Source: CAYYBZ01 sp964470285 [NCBI: uncultured Oligoflexia bacterium]
Lineage (GTDB): Bacteria; Bdellovibrionota_G; CAYYBZ01
Length of the DNA: 9,123 nucleotides
Direction: 5' to 3'
Assembly (NCBI GenBank): GCA_964470285.1
Contig: CAYYBZ010000052.1
Location: 1 to 9,123, forward strand
Part shown: one piece after another, positions 1 to 5,761 of the stretch
Numbering within the stretch: the stretch's first letter is position 1
How the letters are laid out: every line of letters starts with the position of its first letter
Program-made: the position numbers and the translations under genes
Notes under the pieces: model-generated
Seen by the model: only the letters and a program-made list of their open reading frames with translations
What the model was told of the DNA's origin: nothing
Database searches by the model: none

Positions 1-381
1 ATCTCCGAGATGGCCGATCCGCTGGGGGGAGTAGTTACTGAAAAACTGAAAAATACAAACGTGACGCCGGTTATAACCAACGACATTAACGAAGTACTAT
101 CCGATCTTGACGTAATATACATGAACTCGATTGCATTTCTTGGAGACGGGTACAGAACTCTTGATTCCAGGTTTAAATTGCATAAAGGTTCCAATCTTAA
201 AAAAGATGCCGTCGTACTTCATCCTTTGGCCCGACTCGATGAATTGAGCACAACACTTGATAATACGGATCATAATCTGTATTTTACGCAGGCTCACGGC
301 GCTGTTTTCATAAGACAGGCACTGCTTATTAGCATACTCGACAGATTTGACAGACTTCCTGAGAATATACCCGTTGTTTAA
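1..381 (+). CDS. PyrB-family carbamoyltransferase, C-terminal fragment (5' end outside window)
   Basis: This is the last 126 codons of a protein of the aspartate/ornithine carbamoyltransferase family. The frame is open to base 1, so the ATG at base 10 is internal and the N-terminal carbamoyl-phosphate domain lies off the window. The C-terminal part aligns well by eye with E. coli PyrB: YM, then HPLARLDEL (HPLPRVDEI in E. coli), a D.T.H..YF.QA segment, and a final RQALL helix. Two features are unusual. The E. coli segment YMTRVQ, which holds the aspartate-binding Arg229 and Gln231, reads YMNSIA here, and the HPLPR cis-proline is Ala. The segment between YM and HPL is about five residues shorter. 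The family is secure, but aspartate as acceptor is doubtful. The gene is probably co-transcribed with the asparagine synthetase 33 bases downstream. A divergent true PyrB remains possible. Confidence 0.85.
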   Translation: MSEMADPLGGVVTEKLKNTNVTPVITNDINEVLSDLDVIYMNSIAFLGDGYRTLDSRFKLHKGSNLKKDAVVLHPLARLDELSTTLDNTDHNLYFTQAHGAVFIRQALLISILDRFDRLPENIPVV

Positions 382-400
382 TGGATTAATTTTATAATTT

Positions 401-405
401 GGGAG
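401..405 (+). promoter_or_regulatory. Ribosome binding site of asnB-type gene
   Basis: GGGAG lies nine bases before the ATG at 415. It fixes the start that gives a protein beginning Met-Cys-Gly, as needed for an N-terminal Cys nucleophile after Met removal. Confidence 0.75.
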
Positions 406-414
406 ATATAAAAA

Positions 415-2382
415 ATGTGCGGTATTGCAGGATTTTATTCGACTGAAGGGTTAAACGATACGTCCATAAAAAATCTTGAGAAAATGATAGGTGTTTTGAA
501 TCACCGAGGTCCGGACGGTAAGGGCTTTTATTTCGATAAAAAGCAGGGCGTCGCCATGGGTCACGCCAGACTATCGATCATTGATTTGAAAACAGGCGGA
601 CAGCCGTTATACGGTCCGGGAAAGGCCCAGGTTCTGACTACAAACGGAGAGATATACGATTACAAGAGAATCAGAAGCGAACTTATCTGTGAAGGGAATC
701 AATTCAAAACCAAGTCTGACAGTGAAATAGCCCTTCATCTGTATAGAAAGTACGGACTGGATTTCGTAAATCATTTAAGAGGTGAGTTTGCCATAGCGCT
801 TTATGATAAAGAAAAAGAAAGACTCATCCTGGCCAGGGACAGATTCGGAATAAAACCCATTTATTACTGCATTAACAAAAATAAGGTCTTTTACGGTTCG
901 GAGATAAAAGCCATTATCTGCAATAATGAAGTTACTCCGGAATTTTCCAGCGAAGCGATTCTCCATCAGCTTATGCATACAATGGTCCCCGGAACCACTC
1001 TCTTTAAAAATATTAATGCCGTTAAACCCGGACACATGGTTATTTTCAAAAAAAACGGAAATTGTCTGGATACTTCCGAGAGTAAGTATTGGGACATGAA
1101 TTTCCCTCATGCAGATGCACATTTAGATGTAAAAGATGAAAATATTTATAAAACCGGTGTCAGGGACGAACTTTTAGAGGCCGTACGCCACAGACTCGAG
1201 GCGGATGTTCCGGTAGGCTGTTATCTCTCGGGAGGCATAGACAGCTGTTCTATGCTTGGTCTTGCTTCAGCGACACAGCAATCACCTGTTAAGGCTTTTA
1301 CTATAAGTTTTGATCATTCCGATTATGATGAATCTTCGATAGCAAAGGAAATGGCTGAGAAAACCGGTGCCGACCAGGAAATACTTTATTTAAAAGCGGA
1401 CGATCTTTACGGGGAGAATTATGTAAAAACCCTGTGGCATTCGGAAAGAACTTTTTATAACACGCTGGGAGTTGCGAAGTATTGCATGAGCAGGAGAGTT
1501 CACGAATGCGGTTACAAAGTTGTAGTTACAGGAGAAGGAGCGGATGAACTATTCGGAGGGTACCCTGCTTTCAAGCGTGATATGTTCATACACGGACTTA
1601 AGGGACTTTCACCTGAAAAAGAAAAATCCTACCGCCTTGCCCTTGATAAGAGCAATCAAATATTCAAGGGAGCCATACTAGCGGAAAAGCAATCCAATCA
1701 CATAAGTTTTGATGAACTATGCGGCTTTACACCGTCATGGATTCAACCCTGGATAAACACACTTAAAATAGCAAGACCTCTTCTAAATGAAGATATAAAT
1801 AGAGATATAAAAAATTACGATCCGATACAGGCGATAGCACAATCTCTTGATAAAGAGCAGATAAACGGGAGACATCCTCTTGATATTGCGCAGTATACAT
1901 GGATAAAAACCATGCTTGAATGTCAGATACTCAATTGGGGAGGCGATAGGGTGGATATGGCAAATGCTATGGAATCACGCCCGGCCTTTCTTGATCACCA
2001 TGTTGCCGAGCTTGCCAGAACCATCCCGCCTGAATTAAGGATAAAGGGAAATATTGAAAAATATATTCTTCGCGAAGCGATGAAAAACATTTTGCCTGAA
2101 GTACTTTATAAAAGAGAAAAATTTGCTTTCATGGCCCCTCCCGGACATACCGAACAAAAGAAAGCACAGGCTCTGGAGGACCTTTTAAATGAATATGCCA
2201 ATCCTTCAGCCGTTAAAGATGCAGGAATATTCGATGAGAAAAAAATCATCAAATTTATAGACGATTATAAAAACGATGTAGACCGGGTTTCACTTACCAG
2301 AAAAGATGCCCTTATCAATCATATTCTCGGCTTACAGATTCTACACAGGCATTTTATAAGCAAAGATTTCCAAAATTCATAA
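415..2382 (+). CDS. asnB: Glutamine-hydrolysing asparagine synthetase family protein
   Basis: This is a 655-residue cytoplasmic amidotransferase in the usual size range of bacterial AsnB. Residues 1 to about 210 form the class II glutaminase domain, with catalytic Cys2 (MCGIAGF), RLSIIDL at 52-58, NGEIYDY at 77-83, SDSE at 101-104 and RDRFGIKP at 141-148, which bind and hydrolyse glutamine. The synthetase domain follows, with the ATP pyrophosphate loop SGGIDS at 272-277 and GEGADELFGGY at 373-383. E344 appears to match the E. coli general base E348. Known family chemistry is ATP-dependent activation of a carboxylate, usually aspartate, followed by amidation with ammonia from glutamine. The motifs WHSERTFYN, GGDRVDMANAMESRPAFLD and REKFAFMAPP differ from E. 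coli AsnB and recall subfamilies found in specialised pathways. Together with the odd carbamoyltransferase upstream, this leaves the substrate open. The gene symbol is a family name only. Confidence 0.9.
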   Translation: MCGIAGFYSTEGLNDTSIKNLEKMIGVLNHRGPDGKGFYFDKKQGVAMGHARLSIIDLKTGGQPLYGPGKAQVLTTNGEIYDYKRIRSELICEGNQFKTKSDSEIALHLYRKYGLDFVNHLRGEFAIALYDKEKERLILARDRFGIKPIYYCINKNKVFYGSEIKAIICNNEVTPEFSSEAILHQLMHTMVPGTTLFKNINAVKPGHMVIFKKNGNCLDTSESKYWDMNFPHADAHLDVKDENIYKTGVRDELLEAVRHRLEADVPVGCYLSGGIDSCSMLGLASATQQSPVKAFTISFDHSDYDESSIAKEMAEKTGADQEILYLKADDLYGENYVKTLWHSERTFYNTLGVAKYCMSRRVHECGYKVVVTGEGADELFGGYPAFKRDMFIHGLKGLSPEKEKSYRLALDKSNQIFKGAILAEKQSNHISFDELCGFTPSWIQPWINTLKIARPLLNEDINRDIKNYDPIQAIAQSLDKEQINGRHPLDIAQYTWIKTMLECQILNWGGDRVDMANAMESRPAFLDHHVAELARTIPPELRIKGNIEKYILREAMKNILPEVLYKREKFAFMAPPGHTEQKKAQALEDLLNEYANPSAVKDAGIFDEKKIIKFIDDYKNDVDRVSLTRKDALINHILGLQILHRHFISKDFQNS

Positions 2383-2393
2383 AAATCCTTTTC

Positions 2394-2422
2394 TTGACCT
2401 ATGTACATCGTTTTTCTATTAT
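2394..2422 (+). promoter_or_regulatory. Sigma-70 type promoter for the AI-2E family gene
   Basis: TTGACC (2394-2399) and TATTAT (2417-2422) are separated by exactly 17 bases, and each is one base from consensus. A transcript starting near 2429 would have a leader of about 19 bases holding a ribosome binding site. The site begins 12 bases after the asnB stop, so the downstream gene appears to be its own transcription unit. Confidence 0.75.
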
Positions 2423-2435
2423 CCATACGTAATCG

Positions 2436-2441
2436 TAAGGG
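2436..2441 (+). promoter_or_regulatory. Ribosome binding site of AI-2E family gene
   Basis: TAAGGG lies six bases upstream of the ATG at 2448. It supports that start and fits within the short leader predicted from the promoter at 2394-2422. Confidence 0.65.
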
Positions 2442-2447
2442 TAAAAA

Positions 2448-3452
2448 ATGCAGGAACAATCAAAAATAGTGTCCGTAAGTCTTATTATACTGGCATTTGT
2501 ATCCCTGGCAGTAATTTTTATATATACAAAGATAATACTTGTTCCTTTTATAATTGCCGTTTTCTTTTATTCTGCCCTGATCCCTCTTTTTGATTTCATT
2601 AAAACCAAACTAAAACTTTCAAAAATATTTGTTATGATATTGTCAATACTTCTGTTCCTTTGTCTGGCCTTCGGACTTGCAATACTCATATACAACTCGG
2701 CTAATGATTTTCTTAAAAGCACCGACCAATATCGAATAAAGGTAAACGACTTCGTTAGAGACGCTTCCGTCTTTTCTTCTAAATTTGGGATGGATTTAGA
2801 CGCAGCTAAAATTAAGGATTATCTGACAGATATGCCCTTATTCTCGCTTGCGAAAAACGTAAGCGGTACGGTTTTTTCCATAATCAGCAATTTCCTTCTT
2901 ATAATAGTATTTATGCTTTTCATGATCACCGGAACAAGATCCAGAACCGGAGAAAACAGACTGATAAATGAAATTCAGGGAAAAATTTCAAAATATATCA
3001 ACGTTAAGCTTCTCACATCGTCAATAACAGCCGTCGCTATCGGAATAATTTTTTTGATATTCGGAGTCGATCTGGCTTTCATGTTTGCAGTTTTAGTATT
3101 TCTTTTAAACTTTATTCCCAACATAGGCTCTATAATTGCGACCGTTATACCTGTACCGGTAATTCTCTTACAGTTCGGACCCGGGTGGGAGCTATTCCTG
3201 ATTTTGGGACTGACCGGGGCGATTCAGTTCTCTGTGGGCAATCTTATAGAGCCAAGATTGATGGGTAAAGCCATGGGACTGCATCCGGTAACAGTTCTGA
3301 TGTTTCTTATGTTCTGGGGACTCGTTTGGGGAATACCGGGGCTTTTTCTGGCGGTTCCGATAACGGCTGCGGTCAAAATAATCCTGAACAACATTGAAAC
3401 AACAAAACCACTTGCAAGGATGCTAGAGGGTAATTTCGGCCCTGTTAAGTAG
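2448..3452 (+). CDS. AI-2E family (PerM/YdiK-type) membrane transporter
   Basis: This is a 334-residue polytopic inner-membrane protein of the AI-2E transporter family. Hydrophobic segments lie near residues 7-27, 31-51, 62-83 and 142-162, with several more from about 190 to 312. A soluble loop of about 55 residues separates the third and fourth segments, as is usual for the family. The diagnostic motifs are NFIPNIGS at 221-228 and GNLIEPRLMG at 264-273, followed by a GLVWGIPGLFLAVP segment at 291-304. Some members have been linked to autoinducer-2 export and others to sodium/proton exchange, so the substrate cannot be read from the sequence. The gene has its own promoter and ribosome binding site. 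Its last 30 bases overlap the end of the convergent lyase-like gene. Family assignment is firm, function is not. Confidence 0.9.
   Translation: MQEQSKIVSVSLIILAFVSLAVIFIYTKIILVPFIIAVFFYSALIPLFDFIKTKLKLSKIFVMILSILLFLCLAFGLAILIYNSANDFLKSTDQYRIKVNDFVRDASVFSSKFGMDLDAAKIKDYLTDMPLFSLAKNVSGTVFSIISNFLLIIVFMLFMITGTRSRTGENRLINEIQGKISKYINVKLLTSSITAVAIGIIFLIFGVDLAFMFAVLVFLLNFIPNIGSIIATVIPVPVILLQFGPGWELFLILGLTGAIQFSVGNLIEPRLMGKAMGLHPVTVLMFLMFWGLVWGIPGLFLAVPITAAVKIILNNIETTKPLARMLEGNFGPVK
3423..3452. other. Convergent overlap of two gene ends
   Basis: The plus-strand stop TAG at 3450-3452 and the minus-strand stop TAG (read from 3425 to 3423) leave 30 bases coding on both strands. No intrinsic terminator with a T-run is visible for either gene here. 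Confidence 0.85.
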
Positions 3453-5627
3453 TTCTATGCGTCTTTGCTTTTTCTGATGATCGAGAACCAGCTTTTTGTT
3501 ACCGAAGATAATTTCATATTTTCCTGAGCCGTATTCCGATCTACAGAAACTGTTTTCAATCCTGCCGCTGCGGGACATGGGTATTCTTTGCTCATCCAGA
3601 AAGAAATCCCCTTCCCATGAAAATGAGACTTTCCCTACTTTCGGCGCTGTAAAATTGACATTAAGTTTTTCAATCTTAATCTCAAGATTTGCCCGCAGAA
3701 TTGAACTAACAAATGAATCAAAACTCCCGAATTCTTTTCTGGAACCCATCTGGCATATATAAATGTTTTTTGTTCCGTTTACCTTCAAATCATATTTATA
3801 TTTTTCATCAATATTCATCTGTTCATAAGGCCGGCTTGAATAAAACGCGATGTACCCTTCATTAACCCTTCCAAATATCCATAATCCCTCTTCCAGTACT
3901 TCGTCAAAAGACCACCTGGGAAAAAAGATATGTGTAAAATCAAAAACCCTGCTCTCTCCCACAGCCTTTTTGGTATCGATATTGTAAAGTATAATTGCAA
4001 GATTCTTGTATTGGGCGACTCTTGGATACCGGTTCTGACCAACCCAGTAATTCGGCGTCAGATTTTTACTTTGACTGTATGCATTTAATTCACAAAAGTT
4101 GACACTATGAGGCCATATCTCCGGATTCAATTCATCAAAGGAACCCGGATTAGAAGTAAAAACGATTGCATAAGGGCTAAGTGTAGCCTGCCAGATGTGA
4201 TGCTGATTGCCCATTTTGCCGGGCATATAGTCGAGAGCCGAGCTGAGCATATAATCTGCGGTTTTATGCGTAACCTTATTTACCTCCCCCATGTAAATTC
4301 TGTCCGGCTCCAGATCCAATCCCTCGGTAATTTTTTTAAGGTCCGCTTTTCTCGGAACTACCCTGTTTAAATTTCCGGAAAGTTCCAGGAACGGATGTTC
4401 CCATAAATTCCATTTGTCAGCAAACCTTATAAAATAATTCAGGTAATTTCTGTTTGAAAATCCACCCGATTCCCATACGCACATTATCTTACGGTCATCC
4501 GGATAATCTTTTATTATGCTCTCTAATGTTTTATCGGAAATGCCGCTTTTCTCATATGTCAGCAGCTCACCGTTATACTGACCGAGTTCCATAATGATTT
4601 CTGAAGGTTTATATTTCGTGCATGCCGCAAGCATGAGTGCGGAGAGACATTCTTCTTCATTAAAATTCTGCTGATCCCATATCACTTTAATTATGGATGA
4701 AAGATTCGAGTTATTGCCGACAAGAATCTCCTTGGTATAGATTCTTCCGTGAGTGGAAGTACAGCAGCCGTAAAAAAGATCGAAAGAAATAACGAGCAGT
4801 AAAATATCCAGTGATATTTTTGCACTTTCAGAAATCTGTTCATCCTGAGCCTCAGCAAGAAGAATAAGCGCGGCTAAATCCTTATCAAAATATTCGGAAG
4901 ATGCCCATTCGTAATACCCCCATCTGTTTCTCCTATCCATCCACTCAAGAATAAGTTTGTTCGCATGTTCCTTATGTCCTGAGGCGTCCTTTCTGTTATT
5001 TGTGAATATTTCGTCAGGGAAGAGTTCGGCTGCAAATAATTCACATGTATTAAAAAGTATCTGATGGTTTTCGGTCCAGAAAATCATTTTTGAAAATCCC
5101 GGTTCATCGATCCAGAATTTGAAACCTAAAAGGGCTCTTTTGAGCATCTTGAATTGTTTTTCGCTTAAGAAAGGCGTTGTTTTATGAATATGCAAAGCGA
5201 AAGCTACTACAACTGCATAGAAATCGGCGCAATCCAGCCTCTCATTTAGCCTTTTGCAGTATTTATTTACCGTGCCATCTTTTATTTGAACTGTCTCCTT
5301 AAGAAGGGTTTTTGCTATACCTTTCATTAATGTGTCGTTTGTATTGCAAACTAGATGATGCAAGTATGATTTTTTTCTCTCTTCATACTTACCGTAGGAA
5401 GCGTCTATTTTGCCGCCGTTTTTAAAATTATTTAAATCGCTAGATTCGATTATCCGCTCCGGTACATAAAATTTGGATTTTTTGGGTTTTAGAGGGCCTG
5501 TATTTCTTAACTTTTCTAAAGATACCTTGTTTGCAATAAGGGAAAAAAAAGCGGGAAAAAAAGAAAAACCGTTTTCTTTTAAGGATTCTTTAAAAAGTTT
5601 GGCGAAGAATTTAAAAGTATCAAACAT
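3423..5627 (-). CDS. Heparinase II/III-like (polysaccharide lyase fold) protein, uncharacterised
   Basis: This 734-residue protein looks like the two-part lyase fold: a helical toroid in the N-terminal half and a beta-sandwich in the C-terminal half. Motifs I associate with this uncharacterised lyase-like group are FWTENHQILF at 183-192, a GYYEWASSEYFDKDL stretch at 237-251, GNQHHIWQATL at 473-483, and GRVNEGYIAFYS at 586-597. Candidate active-site residues are N187, H188, Y238, Y239, H476 and H477, inferred by analogy with polysaccharide lyases. I see no clear signal peptide. The N-terminus is Phe- and Lys-rich and could be amphipathic, so cytoplasmic or membrane-attached placement is more likely than secretion. 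The start codon lies 10 bases after the tRNA-Glu gene and has no visible Shine-Dalgarno sequence, and the next in-frame Met is residue 101. Fold assignment is moderate, and activity and substrate are unknown. Confidence 0.6.
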   Translation of the reverse strand: MFDTFKFFAKLFKESLKENGFSFFPAFFSLIANKVSLEKLRNTGPLKPKKSKFYVPERIIESSDLNNFKNGGKIDASYGKYEERKKSYLHHLVCNTNDTLMKGIAKTLLKETVQIKDGTVNKYCKRLNERLDCADFYAVVVAFALHIHKTTPFLSEKQFKMLKRALLGFKFWIDEPGFSKMIFWTENHQILFNTCELFAAELFPDEIFTNNRKDASGHKEHANKLILEWMDRRNRWGYYEWASSEYFDKDLAALILLAEAQDEQISESAKISLDILLLVISFDLFYGCCTSTHGRIYTKEILVGNNSNLSSIIKVIWDQQNFNEEECLSALMLAACTKYKPSEIIMELGQYNGELLTYEKSGISDKTLESIIKDYPDDRKIMCVWESGGFSNRNYLNYFIRFADKWNLWEHPFLELSGNLNRVVPRKADLKKITEGLDLEPDRIYMGEVNKVTHKTADYMLSSALDYMPGKMGNQHHIWQATLSPYAIVFTSNPGSFDELNPEIWPHSVNFCELNAYSQSKNLTPNYWVGQNRYPRVAQYKNLAIILYNIDTKKAVGESRVFDFTHIFFPRWSFDEVLEEGLWIFGRVNEGYIAFYSSRPYEQMNIDEKYKYDLKVNGTKNIYICQMGSRKEFGSFDSFVSSILRANLEIKIEKLNVNFTAPKVGKVSFSWEGDFFLDEQRIPMSRSGRIENSFCRSEYGSGKYEIIFGNKKLVLDHQKKQRRIELLNRAEITL

Positions 5628-5637
5628 ATATATTATG

Positions 5638-5710
5638 CGCTCCTAACGGGACTCGAACCCGTGTTTTAGCCTTGAGAGGGCTACGTCCTGGGCCGCTAGA
5701 CGATAGGAGC
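5638..5710 (-). tRNA. tRNA-Glu (anticodon CTC)
   Basis: The minus strand folds into a complete 73-base cloverleaf. The acceptor GCTCCTA (from 5710) pairs with TAGGAGC (5645-5639), with discriminator G at 5638. The anticodon stem is TAGCC/GGCTA around loop CTCTCAA, giving anticodon CTC at 5676-5674. The T-arm is ACGGG-TTCGAGT-CCCGT. The D-arm closely matches E. coli tRNA-Glu. The 3' CCA is not encoded, so it must be added after processing. The CTC anticodon reads GAG. Many bacteria have only a TTC anticodon for Glu, so this is probably a second isoacceptor. It sits between two same-strand protein genes. Confidence 0.96.
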
Positions 5711-5718
5711 TCGTAGCT

Positions 5719-5746
5719 TTTTTACATAAAAAACTTAAAAAGTCAA
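5719..5746 (-). promoter_or_regulatory. Possible promoter for tRNA-Glu and the downstream lyase-like gene
   Basis: On the minus strand TTGACT (5746-5741) is followed after 16 bases by TAAAAA (5724-5719), nine bases before the tRNA 5' end. The -35 is good, the -10 is weak (4 of 6), and the spacer is A/T-rich. Read-through from the protease gene upstream is the alternative. Confidence 0.4.
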
Positions 5747-5761
5747 TGATCCTGCTTAATT

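Noticed and set aside
391-400. A perfect TATAAT at 393-398 just before asnB, as a promoter -10 element.
   Set aside because: No fitting -35 exists at 16-18 bases upstream, and the predicted start would fall within the ribosome binding site. Co-transcription with the carbamoyltransferase is simpler.
2448-3452. Reading the AI-2E family protein as a quorum-sensing exporter.
   Set aside because: The family name reflects one member, and related proteins have other transport roles. No lsr or luxS gene is seen here.
3424-3476. AGGG/CCCT inverted pair in the convergent overlap, followed by a T-rich stretch, as a terminator.
   Set aside because: The stem is only four pairs with a nine-base loop, and the T-rich stretch is over 20 bases away.
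4107-4370. Plus-strand open frame of 87 codons, and similar frames at 3496-3762, 6969-7235 and 7722-7949.
   Set aside because: Each lies inside a well-supported minus-strand gene, has no ribosome binding site I can see, and resembles no known protein.
5638-5710. tRNA-Glu as an attachment site of an integrated element.
   Set aside because: No integrase, no repeat of the tRNA 3' end and no mobile gene is visible in the window.
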